32,250 bases of DNA from an uncultured Algoriphagus sp. (GTDB lineage Bacteria > Bacteroidota > Bacteroidia > Cytophagales > Cyclobacteriaceae). Below are positions 1 to 8,895 of the stretch, piece by piece (within the stretch, counting starts at the first letter, position 1; each line of letters starts with the position of its first letter). The stretch covers positions 1-32,250 of the forward strand of contig CAJBER010000014.1 in assembly GCA_903952135.1 (NCBI GenBank), given 5' to 3'. A program made the translations under genes and the position numbers. The notes below the pieces were generated by a model, which was not told where the DNA came from, did not search any database, and saw only the letters and a list, made by a program, of their open reading frames with translations.

Positions 1-11
1 GCTTTTTAAAG

Positions 12-44
12 CAAAAAAAAGAGCGACCTAATTGGCCGCTCTTT
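12..44 (-). terminator. Rho-independent terminator downstream of ndk
   Basis: Read on the minus strand: GAGCGGCC-AATTA-GGTCGCTC (one mismatch) followed by a run of 8 T (A8 at 13-20 on +). Confidence 0.75.
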
Positions 45-63
45 GAGTTTTTTGAGGAATGGA

Positions 64-486
64 TTAAAGCACTCGCTCGTATTGGTTGAAGAAGAAGCTG
101 CCTTCAATGGCTGCATTTTCATCTGAGTCAGATCCGTGTACCGCATTTGCCTCGATTGATTTAGCAAATATTTTACGGATAGTGCCCTCAGCTGCATTGG
201 CTGGGTTTGTAGCTCCGATTAGGGTACGGAAATCTTCCACAGCATTGTTTTTTTCTAGGATAGCTGCAAAAATTGGTGCAGAAGACATGTAGGTGCATAG
301 GTCCTTGTAGAAAGGTCTTTCGCTATGTACTTCATAGAATTTACCTGCTAATTCTGGAGTAAGTCGGGTAGCCTTTAGAGCAACGATTTTAAAGCCTGCT
401 TCTTCAATCATTTTTAAGATTGCGCCTGAGTTGCCTCCTAGGAAAGCATCTGGCTTAATCATGGTGAATGTTCTGGTTCCTGCCAT
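64..486 (-). CDS. ndk: Nucleoside diphosphate kinase
   Basis: 140 aa [19 protein letters not shown]-terminus and the NDK active-site region VHGSDS are characteristic. Confidence 0.96.
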   Translation of the reverse strand: MAGTRTFTMIKPDAFLGGNSGAILKMIEEAGFKIVALKATRLTPELAGKFYEVHSERPFYKDLCTYMSSAPIFAAILEKNNAVEDFRTLIGATNPANAAEGTIRKIFAKSIEANAVHGSDSDENAAIEGSFFFNQYERVL

Positions 487-671
487 GGGATTTGGAGTTT
501 CATTGGTTTATTTCGGCTGCAAAATTAGCGCTTTTTGATTCATATTTAGATGGGGGATGTAGAATTCTATCTTAGTTGCTTCAGTATCAGCAAATTTCAT
601 GCTTTGGGAATTGATTAAAATTTGTTGACCTTTGCTGCCTCCGGAGCCAAAAGTGCAGCTGAATCAAATTA

Positions 672-1706
672 ATGGAAGCTTTAGGTACGTTTATTCAAAA
701 ACTTTCCTCACCTAGGAAAATTGTCATTACCACCCATGTGAAGCCTGATGCAGATGCCTTAGGGTCTTCTTTGGGTCTGGCTAACTACCTACTCAAAAAA
801 GGGCACGAGGTCACTGTGATTACCCCGTCTGACTATCCTTATTTTTTGACCTGGATGAAGGGCAACGATGCCGTCTTGGACTTTTCCAAGGATACTGACC
901 GAAAGAAAGCGCTTGTAAAGCTAGAAAAGGCAGAACTAATTTTCTGTTTGGATTTTTCTGTGCTGAACCGAGTAAATGAATTGGGGGAATTGATACGCCA
1001 ATCCAATGCCTTTATTGTCAATATTGATCACCATCAAGATCCTGAGGATTTTGCACACCATAGACTTTGGAGCACGCAGGCAGCAGCTACCTGCGAACTC
1101 GTTTATGAATTGATAGTCTCCCTTGGCGACAAGGAGCTGATCGATAAGCACATTGCGGCTTGTCTCTATGCGGGAATTTTGACCGATACGGGAGGATTTC
1201 GTCATCCCAATACCACCAAAAATGTCCATTTGGTCGTAGCGGAGTTAATCGAAGCAGGAGCCAATGCCACTGAAATCGCCAACTTGATTTACGATTCAAA
1301 CTCCCTAAATCGGCTCAAATTCATCGGTTTTGCCATTACAAAGCGTTTGGTGGTCCGGGAAGATTTGCAAACCGCCTATTTCGTAATTAGTAAAAAAGAT
1401 CTTAAAAAATATCAAAGCCAGACCGGAGACACCGAAGGTTTGGTGAATTATGCCTTATCTTTGGATGGAGTAAAGTTAGCCGCTTTGTTTTCTGAACGAG
1501 AAGATGGCATTAAAATATCCTTTCGATCCAGTGTGGATGTGGCGGTGAATAAGTTTGCTGCTACTCATTTTGGAGGAGGGGGGCATAAAAATGCTGCTGG
1601 AGGAAAATCTTCCTTAAGTCTGAAAAAAACGGTAGCACGCTTTGAATCCTTAGTTCAAGAGTATAAAGAAGAACTTTTTCATTCCGAAGCAGTATCGAAT
1701 ACCTAA
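672..1706 (+). CDS. DHH/DHHA1 family phosphoesterase (NrnA-like oligoribonuclease/pAp phosphatase)
   Basis: Motifs VKPDADALGSSLGL, NIDHHQ (DHH) and C-terminal FGGGGHKNAAG (DHHA1). Confidence 0.92.
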   Translation: MEALGTFIQKLSSPRKIVITTHVKPDADALGSSLGLANYLLKKGHEVTVITPSDYPYFLTWMKGNDAVLDFSKDTDRKKALVKLEKAELIFCLDFSVLNRVNELGELIRQSNAFIVNIDHHQDPEDFAHHRLWSTQAAATCELVYELIVSLGDKELIDKHIAACLYAGILTDTGGFRHPNTTKNVHLVVAELIEAGANATEIANLIYDSNSLNRLKFIGFAITKRLVVREDLQTAYFVISKKDLKKYQSQTGDTEGLVNYALSLDGVKLAALFSEREDGIKISFRSSVDVAVNKFAATHFGGGGHKNAAGGKSSLSLKKTVARFESLVQEYKEELFHSEAVSNT

Positions 1707-1744
1707 CCTCAAGACAATAAATTTTGAAATTCACCAATCCTTTT

Positions 1745-2671
1745 ATGAAAAATTACAAATCCCTAGTACTCCTATTCGCCCTTGTTACTGGGGTAAGCAC
1801 GCTTTCTTCTTGCCAAAAAACAAAGGTTACCGAGAAGGATGCCATTGAATTTACTTACATCAATGAAGGCACTGAGAAGCCTGCCAATGGTGATTTTCTA
1901 TTGTACAACCTAGAGATTTTAACTCAGGCCGACTCTGTGATTTACAGTACTTTGAAAGAGCCATTTCCAGGATATTTGATGGCAAACGACACCATCAAGG
2001 CTCAGAATGGTATGGATGAGATCTTTTTGGGTTTGAGAAAAGGGGATTCAATCACGTTCGAAGCTACCGCTAAAATCATTTTCAGTGGCAATCAGCCTGC
2101 CCCAATTAAAGAGGGTGACATGATTAAAGTGAGACTCGGTGCTTATGAAGTAAAGACGGAAGCCGAAATGCAGGCATTCTACGAGGAAGCCATGCAGAAA
2201 GAGCAAGAGAAAGCAGCGGAACGCGCTAAAGCACTTATTGTAGAAGAGGCTAAAACAATCGAAGCCTATTTGACTAAAAATAATTTGAAGGCGCAGAAGA
2301 CTGAAAGTGGTCTCTATTACGTGATTGAAAAAGAAGGAACAGGTGAGGCGACAACTCCTGGAACTACCTTATCTGTAAACTATGCGGGTTACCTAATCAC
2401 AGGTACTTTGTTTGATACCTCATACCCAGAGATTGCCAAAGCAAACAACATATTCAACGCGGAGCGTCCTTACGAGCCTCTACCAGTTAGCGTAGGCTTG
2501 GGTCAAGTAATTCCAGGATGGGACGAAGGCTTGATGCTTTTGAAAAAAGGTTCTAAAGCCAAGTTGATCATCCCTTCTCCGCTTGGTTATGGCGAAAGTG
2601 GAGCAGGAGAAATGATTCCAGCCAACTCTATTCTTGTATTTGACGTAGAAGTAACCGACTCGAAGAAATAA
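1745..2671 (+). CDS. FKBP-type peptidyl-prolyl isomerase lipoprotein with N-terminal degenerate FKBP-like domain
   Basis: ORF 1724-2671; ATG at 1745 (MKNYKSLVLLFALVTGVSTLSSC) gives a lipobox-bearing signal peptide. C-terminal FKBP motifs VNYAGYLITGTLFDTS, VIPGWDEGL, IIPSPLGYG, IPANSILVFDVEV. Confidence 0.9.
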   Translation: MKNYKSLVLLFALVTGVSTLSSCQKTKVTEKDAIEFTYINEGTEKPANGDFLLYNLEILTQADSVIYSTLKEPFPGYLMANDTIKAQNGMDEIFLGLRKGDSITFEATAKIIFSGNQPAPIKEGDMIKVRLGAYEVKTEAEMQAFYEEAMQKEQEKAAERAKALIVEEAKTIEAYLTKNNLKAQKTESGLYYVIEKEGTGEATTPGTTLSVNYAGYLITGTLFDTSYPEIAKANNIFNAERPYEPLPVSVGLGQVIPGWDEGLMLLKKGSKAKLIIPSPLGYGESGAGEMIPANSILVFDVEVTDSKK

Positions 2672-2703
2672 GAAGTATCCTTTACACTAAAGAACCAGAA
2701 CCT

Positions 2704-3264
2704 ATGAAATCCAGACTAATTGCCGCCCTGGCTTTGTTTATCGGAGCGATTTCTTTGCTTTCCTGTGTGGATTCTGATCAAACTCAAGAGGTGATCTTGG
2801 AGCGGGACAAGGAAGCCATCGAAAAGTTTCTTAAAGAGAATCCCATTTCGAGTGTGAAGGAATACAGTGAACCGATCGAAGGATTTTATATGTTCTGGGA
2901 GGTTTCAACCAAACCAGAGCGGAATAATTTATTGAGAGGAGATACGGTCACGGTCAACTATACAGGCAAGACACTCGATAAAAAAATCTTCGACACCTCT
3001 ATCGAGCAGATTGCTAAGGATAATGGTATTTTCAGTTCTGGAAGAAAGTATCAGCCTCTTCGCTATGCCGTAGGCTATGGATTTACCATCACTGGATTTG
3101 AATTTGCCATCTCAATGATGCACGCAGGAGAAAAGGCAACGGTAATTTTTCCTTCTAGGCTGGGCTATGGAACACAGGCAAGTGGAGGCATTCCGGCAAA
3201 CTCTCCCCTGATATTTGAACTTGAACTTGTACAGATCAAAAAAGGCCCGAATCTAAATCCATGA
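2704..3264 (+). CDS. FKBP-type peptidyl-prolyl isomerase lipoprotein
   Basis: Signal peptide plus lipobox ISLLSC; FKBP motifs VNYTGKTLDKKIFDTS, FPSRLGYG, GGIPANSPLIFELELV. Confidence 0.88.
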   Translation: MKSRLIAALALFIGAISLLSCVDSDQTQEVILERDKEAIEKFLKENPISSVKEYSEPIEGFYMFWEVSTKPERNNLLRGDTVTVNYTGKTLDKKIFDTSIEQIAKDNGIFSSGRKYQPLRYAVGYGFTITGFEFAISMMHAGEKATVIFPSRLGYGTQASGGIPANSPLIFELELVQIKKGPNLNP

Positions 3265-3812
3265 TGCGCAATCTTTTAGTACTCTTCCTTTTTGCCCTAG
3301 TTGGCTTAAGTGCTTGTGAGACCACAAGCCCATTCAATCAGGGACCTGCTTATGATTTTGAAGGCAACTTAGCGATTGATCGAAAGAAAATTGCTGCCTA
3401 TTTAGATACGGCAAAAATAGATAGTATTTACCGTATCCATGATCCTAGTGGGGTGGTAGTAATTGTCCATCAAGAAGGCAAGGGTTCTCGTCCAACAAAC
3501 AACACCGTAGTGTATACAGATTACATTGGAAAGTTGATGACTAATGGGACAGTATTTGACACCTCCTATGAGGATGTCGCTAGGCTCAAAAACAGATATG
3601 TGGAAGGCAGGGTCTACGCTCCTCTAAGTTTTGTTGTGGGAAGCGCTTCTGTAATTACAGGTTGGGATTTTGGATTCAAGAGGCTCCGCCCTTCCTCAAA
3701 GGCCACCTTCATTATTCCTTCACCTTATGCCTATAGTAATCAGAAAAGCAATGCCAAAATCCCTGAGAATTCGGTCTTGATTTTCCAAATAGATTTCTTA
3801 GGAATAGATTAA
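3261..3812 (+). CDS. FKBP-type peptidyl-prolyl isomerase-like lipoprotein
   Basis: Overlaps the previous CDS by 4 bp; lipobox GLSAC; FKBP motifs YTDYIGKLMTNGTVFDTSY, VITGWDFGF, IPENSVLIFQIDF. Confidence 0.86.
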   Translation: MMRNLLVLFLFALVGLSACETTSPFNQGPAYDFEGNLAIDRKKIAAYLDTAKIDSIYRIHDPSGVVVIVHQEGKGSRPTNNTVVYTDYIGKLMTNGTVFDTSYEDVARLKNRYVEGRVYAPLSFVVGSASVITGWDFGFKRLRPSSKATFIIPSPYAYSNQKSNAKIPENSVLIFQIDFLGID

Positions 3813-3813
3813 T

Positions 3814-3838
3814 AAAGGGGGCGTTAAGCCCCTTTTTT
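3814..3838 (+). terminator. Rho-independent terminator after FKBP gene cluster
   Basis: AAAGGGGGC-GTTAA-GCCCC-TTTTTT hairpin plus T-tract immediately after the stop codon. Confidence 0.85.
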
Positions 3839-4001
3839 GTTTGTGGTCGGAACCTCCTTTTTTCGAGGGCCAAGGGGCCTTTGGCTTCAAAATTCTTTCT
3901 AACTTGGTGATGCAATGCCCCCAAGGTAAGGAAGTGCTTTTTGGATGAAAGCTTGGGAGGCTAATTTGTCAGAATCAACTAACCCAAATGACCTACTTTT
4001 T

Positions 4002-5210
4002 ATGAAAATTGGAATTATCCGAGAAGGAAAAATCCCAGCAGATCAACGGAGCCCATTTACCCCTGACCTTCTTCATGAAATTCAAAAAACCTTCGGAAAT
4101 CACCTGTCCATTTGCGTAGAAAAAAGCGAGTTTCGTTGTTTTACAGATGAGGAGTATACTCAGCAAGGGATTGAGGTAGTTACGGATTTAAGTGCCGTAG
4201 ATGTTTTATTTGGAGTGAAAGAAGTCCCAATCGCCCAATTGATTCCCGGCAAGACCTATTTTTTCTTTTCCCATACCATTAAAAAGCAGCCCAAGAATCA
4301 GGCCTTATTGCAAGCAATTTTGGCTAAATCCATTCGCCTAATTGACTATGAACTCTTGAAGAACCCGGAAGGGGAGCGCGTAGTAGCCTTTGGACGATGG
4401 GCAGGAATAGTTGGTGCCTACAATGCATTCTGGACCTATGGCAAGAAGACGGGCTTGTTTGAAATCAAACGAGCTTCTGCCTGCAGGGACTTGGAGGACC
4501 TAAAGGTAGAATTGAAGAAGGTGTTACTTCCCCCAATTAAAATTACGGTGACCGGAAGAGGAAGAGTAGGGAAAGGGGTTTTAGAGATCTTGGGCATCTT
4601 GGGAATTCGAGAGGTGAATCCCCAGGAATTCTTAAGTACTGACTTTGATGAACCTGTATTTGTGTGTCTTTCCTCCGCTGATTATTTGCGAAGAAAATCG
4701 AATGGTGGATACGATCAGGCTGATTTTTATGCTCATCCCGAAGCCTATGAGAGTCATTTCCTGCCCTTTGCCAAAGCAGGGGAAATTTTAATTGCAGCAG
4801 CCTATTGGGACCCTAAAGCGCCACGCTTATTTGAGTTGCCTGCAATCCAATCTCCTGATTTCTCGATTTCGGTAATTGCCGACATCACCTGTGATCTGGA
4901 TGGTTCAATTCCTACCACCCAGCGCGCCACTACAATTCTAGATCCAGTATACGATGTGGATCGCACAACTGGAGAGGAGCTACCTCCCTTTGGGAAGCAG
5001 GATAGTATTTCAGTGATGGCCATTGATAATTTGCCCTGTGAGCTTCCTAGGGAATCCTCTGCCGAGTTTGCTCGCCAGCTTCGGGAATGGGTGATACCAG
5101 AATTGGGGAAAGACATTTCTCCAATTTTGGAAAAAGCCACTATTGCGAGGGATGGGGATTTGACCTTGGAATTTATGTACCTGAGTGATTACGTAAGTGA
5201 TGCTTCCTAA
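4002..5210 (+). CDS. Saccharopine/alanine dehydrogenase-like NAD(P)-dependent oxidoreductase
   Basis: ORF 3945-5210, likely start ATG 4002 (MKIGIIREGKIPADQRSPFTP, the N-terminal alanine dehydrogenase/PNT-type pattern). C-terminal Rossmann-like VTGRGRVGKGVLEIL and ADITCDLDGSIPTT. Confidence 0.8.
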   Translation: MKIGIIREGKIPADQRSPFTPDLLHEIQKTFGNHLSICVEKSEFRCFTDEEYTQQGIEVVTDLSAVDVLFGVKEVPIAQLIPGKTYFFFSHTIKKQPKNQALLQAILAKSIRLIDYELLKNPEGERVVAFGRWAGIVGAYNAFWTYGKKTGLFEIKRASACRDLEDLKVELKKVLLPPIKITVTGRGRVGKGVLEILGILGIREVNPQEFLSTDFDEPVFVCLSSADYLRRKSNGGYDQADFYAHPEAYESHFLPFAKAGEILIAAAYWDPKAPRLFELPAIQSPDFSISVIADITCDLDGSIPTTQRATTILDPVYDVDRTTGEELPPFGKQDSISVMAIDNLPCELPRESSAEFARQLREWVIPELGKDISPILEKATIARDGDLTLEFMYLSDYVSDAS

Positions 5211-5219
5211 TCTGCCTGA

Positions 5220-5882
5220 ATGAAACTAAATCGTTACCTAGAATCCACCCTGCTCAAACCCACGGTCACTGAGCGAGAAATCGACCTTTTGATAGCGGAT
5301 GCTATTGTGGAGCAATTCATTGGAATTTGCGTTCCTCCCTTTTGGGTGAAGAAAGTAAAGAGGGAGCTGAGGGAATCCGATATTCAAGTGGTGACGGTGA
5401 TCGGTTTTCCATTTGGGTATGAAACCACAGCTGCGAAGGTGGCAGAGGCTCACGCTGCCCTTGAAGCGGGGGCCGATGAATTGGACGTAGTTTGGTGCCA
5501 AACAGCCTTCCACTCGGGAATGACATGGCCAAAGATTGAACTTGCCCAGCTGGCAAAAGTGGCTCATGCCTCCGAAAAAATTCTGAAAGTAATCATTGAA
5601 ACTGCCTACCTAAGTCCTGTACAAATCCAGGAAGCCTGTTTGATTTGCCAAGATGCAGGGGCAGACTTTGTCAAAACCTCTACTGGGTATGCCCCTTCGG
5701 GAGCTAAGGTAGAAGACATCAGTTTGATGCGGCAAGTGCTTCCCTCGACCGTTGGGATTAAAGCAAGCGGGGGAATAAAAACCTTAGAGCAAGCCTTGGC
5801 CTTAATCCAAGCAGGAGCAGATCGCTTGGGTACCAGCGCGGCCAAATCCCTAATGGATGCTTGGAGAAGTGAAAAAGCTTAG
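5220..5882 (+). CDS. deoC: Deoxyribose-phosphate aldolase
   Basis: DeoC-type motifs TVIGFPFG, ADELDVVW, KVIIETAYL, DFVKTSTGYAPSGA, GIKASGGIKT, RLGTS. Confidence 0.96.
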   Translation: MKLNRYLESTLLKPTVTEREIDLLIADAIVEQFIGICVPPFWVKKVKRELRESDIQVVTVIGFPFGYETTAAKVAEAHAALEAGADELDVVWCQTAFHSGMTWPKIELAQLAKVAHASEKILKVIIETAYLSPVQIQEACLICQDAGADFVKTSTGYAPSGAKVEDISLMRQVLPSTVGIKASGGIKTLEQALALIQAGADRLGTSAAKSLMDAWRSEKA

Positions 5883-6991
5883 CCTTTAGTAAAGTAAATC
5901 AGTAGAAATGGGATGATGAAAAAGGTCAGTAGGATGTATGCAAAAACGACTATCCTGTACTTGACAGAAATTTTGCCCATGAAGTTGGCAATCCAAACTG
6001 GGATTTTCCGGATTCCTGAAATGGGTAGAAAAATCAAAGCACCCAAACTATTGAATAAAACATGGACTAAAGCCAGTGCAATAGCTGCTTCTGGCTTGTA
6101 AATGGAAGCAATGACTGCTGTCATGGTAGTGCCAATATTTGCTCCAATGATGAAAGGAAAAACTCTGCTTAAGGTAACTTTTTTGCTAGCCACGAGTGGT
6201 ACCACTAAGGAGGTGGTCACGGTACTAGACTGGACTGCCGCTGTGAAGAAAAGTCCATAAAAAAACGCAAGGCCCGTTTTTTGAAAAATAACCTTGTTGA
6301 TGTCCTGAAAAGTATTTTTGATAAAGGATTTGTACATGGCAGTGGACAAGACTTTGATCGCCAAAAACACGAGTACAACTGACAGAATCATGGATATCAC
6401 AGGTTGGTTGATCTGATTCACTATCCATTCTGTCCAAGTACGGGTAAACATCCGGTTGTAGACGATGGGGCCATCAAATGAATTGTCTGAGGCAAACCAA
6501 CCTGCAATATGGCTTGCGGTGTTGGAAAGGAATCCAAAGTAAATTTCAAGGGGTAAAAGCAGAATGACCGTAAGGATATTGAAAATGTCATGGGAAATCC
6601 CGGCGGATAGCGCCCGTCGAAATTCCTTTTTATTCATCAAATAAGATAAGGATACTAGGGTGGAGGTAAGTGTGGTCCCGATGTTGGCCCCAAGCACAAT
6701 GGGAACGGCTTGCTGTAGGGAAAGATTTCCCGAAGCCACAATTGCTACGACGCTAGCAGTGACTGTTGAGCTACTTTGGATCAAGGCTGTCACCAATAGG
6801 CCGATGAATAGGCTAATAAATGGATTTTTGGTGGCGTTTAGAATTTCTAATGCGATGCCCCCATTGATATTTCCAATGCCAACTGTGAGGAGATCAATGG
6901 CAAAAATGAAGAGTAGCAAGGCAAAGAATACCTGCGCGTATTGAAAAAAATTACTTTTGGCAGGACCTTCCTGCTTTTCCAAGCTTTCCAT
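5879..6991 (-). CDS. Na/Pi cotransporter family protein (NptA/PF02690 type)
   Basis: Two repeats with QSSS/QSST signature: ALIQSSSTVTASVVAIVASG...GANIGTTLTS and AAVQSSTVTTSLVVPLVASKK...GANIGTTMTA. Confidence 0.93.
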   Translation of the reverse strand: MESLEKQEGPAKSNFFQYAQVFFALLLFIFAIDLLTVGIGNINGGIALEILNATKNPFISLFIGLLVTALIQSSSTVTASVVAIVASGNLSLQQAVPIVLGANIGTTLTSTLVSLSYLMNKKEFRRALSAGISHDIFNILTVILLLPLEIYFGFLSNTASHIAGWFASDNSFDGPIVYNRMFTRTWTEWIVNQINQPVISMILSVVLVFLAIKVLSTAMYKSFIKNTFQDINKVIFQKTGLAFFYGLFFTAAVQSSTVTTSLVVPLVASKKVTLSRVFPFIIGANIGTTMTAVIASIYKPEAAIALALVHVLFNSLGALIFLPISGIRKIPVWIANFMGKISVKYRIVVFAYILLTFFIIPFLLIYFTKG

Positions 6992-7176
6992 TTTTGTATC
7001 GACAGGGACAATCCTTCCAAATTGTCCAATAGTGCATCTTTAAAGCGGTAAATGATAACTATAATGCGGTACAAAAATTGACTTTTTTTCCCTAAAATCA
7101 ATTTTGACTTCTGTATTTGGGGATAGTTTTTCTTTCTTTTAACAATTTAATAACACGTGTTGCGGAATATCTTATT

Positions 7177-7184
7177 TATTTTTG
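7177..7184 (+). promoter_or_regulatory. Possible Bacteroidetes -7 promoter element (TAnnTTTG)
   Basis: TATTTTTG matches the Bacteroidetes sigma-A -7 consensus TAnnTTTG, 25 bp before the ATG at 7210. Spacing to the nearest upstream TTG is not ideal and the sequence is T-rich. Confidence 0.3.
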
Positions 7185-7209
7185 AACCCAGTTCATCTAT
7201 CTCCCTCAC

Positions 7210-8349
7210 ATGGCCAAACGAAAGCCGATTGATCAAAATATAAATCAAGATGCCATTTCAAAGAAAGTCTCTGGAATTTTTGACTTAGCGAAGGCTGAAC
7301 GTCCTTATTTAATTCTTATTGCCATCCTGATTTCTATCGCAGGATTTATTACAGAATACACCTATGCGGCCATGTGGTTTGGATTTGCACTCGCTGCCTA
7401 TTCGGCCATTGCCAATGACAGTATTCAGACCATAGGAACCTTTATTGTTTCCAATCAAAAGACGAAATGGTACTGGTTGTGGCTGTTTATCGGATTGATT
7501 TGGGTGGTCACCATCACCTACAGTTGGTTTGTTTTCGAGGGGGATGTTTCATTCCAATTGCTCAGTACCCCAGGATTAGAAAAAGCACCCGAAAGTTTTG
7601 TCTTTCTACAGCTGGCAGCTCCCATCGTCTTGCTGATCATGACCCGAATGAGGTGGCCTGTATCTACCACCTTTTTGTTACTCAATGTATTTACGTACAA
7701 GGCAGGAACGATCGTATCGGTGATGAGCAAAAGTTTTTATGGCTACGTTTTGGCCTTTGCCTTAGCAATCCTCGTTTGGTATATTTTAGAGCGTTTTGTA
7801 AAAAATTACCTCAAAGGGGAAGCAAAACCGTACTGGATGGTTTTGCAGTGGATAACTTCAGGAACACTTTGGGCAATTTGGATTATGCAGGATGCGGCGA
7901 ATATTGCAGTGTTTTTACCCCGTCAATTAAATGTTTTTGAGTTTCTTGTTTATACAGGAGTAGTATTTTTCGGATTGGGGATCATCTTTTTCTTGAAAGG
8001 AGATAAAATCCAGGACATCATAAATGAGAAAACGAATGTAGCTGATGTGCGTGCTGCTACCTTGGTGGATTTAGTGTACGCGGTGATTTTGTTTTACTTC
8101 AAAATGTACAACAATGTCCCGATGAGTACCACTTGGGTATTTATTGGATTGTTGGCAGGTCGGGAATTTGCGATTGCTTTAGGCAAACATGGAAAAGCTA
8201 AAAATCGAGGAGCTTGGTTGACAAGAGCCTTCCGTTTGGCCAGAAAAGACATGTGGAAAGCCCTAGCCGGATTGATAGTTTCCTTGATTTTGGCGGTTGT
8301 GATCAACAAAGGGGTTCGCGAAGAAATCTTCGCCCTCTTTAATTTCTAA
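7210..8349 (+). CDS. Multi-pass membrane protein, divergent PiT-type (inorganic phosphate transporter-like) protein
   Basis: 379 aa, ~10 hydrophobic segments. Duplicated motif set ANDSIQTIGT / WPVSTT and QDAANIAVFLP / VPMSTTWVFIG resembles the PiT GANDVANAxG / PVSTTH pairs. Confidence 0.55.
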   Translation: MAKRKPIDQNINQDAISKKVSGIFDLAKAERPYLILIAILISIAGFITEYTYAAMWFGFALAAYSAIANDSIQTIGTFIVSNQKTKWYWLWLFIGLIWVVTITYSWFVFEGDVSFQLLSTPGLEKAPESFVFLQLAAPIVLLIMTRMRWPVSTTFLLLNVFTYKAGTIVSVMSKSFYGYVLAFALAILVWYILERFVKNYLKGEAKPYWMVLQWITSGTLWAIWIMQDAANIAVFLPRQLNVFEFLVYTGVVFFGLGIIFFLKGDKIQDIINEKTNVADVRAATLVDLVYAVILFYFKMYNNVPMSTTWVFIGLLAGREFAIALGKHGKAKNRGAWLTRAFRLARKDMWKALAGLIVSLILAVVINKGVREEIFALFNF

Positions 8350-8354
8350 CCCTT

Positions 8355-8807
8355 TTGGAAATCTTCACGCACGAGTACTTCATGAATGAAGCCTTCAAGC
8401 AGGCAAAGATTGCTTTTGAAGAAGGTGAAGTACCCGTAGGGGCAGTGGTGGTGGCCAAAAACAAGGTTATTGCGCGTGCCTACAACCAAACCGAAAAGCT
8501 GAATGATGTCACTGCCCATGCAGAAATCCTGGCGATTACTGCTGCCGCAAATTACTTGGGAGGCAAATACCTGAATGAATGCCGCTTATATGTCACCTTG
8601 GAGCCTTGCCCCATGTGTGCGGGTGCACTCTACTGGGCTCAGCTAGGAGAACTCTACCTCGGGGCCAAGGATCCCAAGCGAGGCTATCGGCAGTGCAATA
8701 CGCACATGCTTCACCCAAAAACCAAAGTGAACGAAGGATTACAAGAGAAGGAATCGGAGCAGTTGCTCCTAGACTTTTTTCAAGGCCTTCGAAAAAAGTC
8801 TTTGTAA
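8355..8807 (+). CDS. tadA: tRNA-specific adenosine deaminase (CMP/dCMP deaminase fold)
   Basis: HAEILAI and LEPCPMCAGAL zinc-binding deaminase motifs. Start is TTG at 8355 (EIFTHEYFMNEAF) or ATG at 8382. Confidence 0.93.
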   Translation: MEIFTHEYFMNEAFKQAKIAFEEGEVPVGAVVVAKNKVIARAYNQTEKLNDVTAHAEILAITAAANYLGGKYLNECRLYVTLEPCPMCAGALYWAQLGELYLGAKDPKRGYRQCNTHMLHPKTKVNEGLQEKESEQLLLDFFQGLRKKSL

Positions 8808-8895
8808 ACCAGCAGAACTTTTTCAAGAAAAGACTGGTTTTAAGGACATAATCAACAGAACTCGTTAATTTTATCCTTCATTAAACTAAACTCCT

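Noticed and set aside
7467-7940. 157-aa ORF in an alternate frame of the PiT-like gene
   Set aside because: Same strand, +1 frame, inside a longer ORF with coherent transmembrane pattern; no domain seen.
8809-8856. AAACCAG...CTGGTTT possible terminator after tadA
   Set aside because: Long loop and short, non-contiguous T-tract; weaker than the other terminators in this window.
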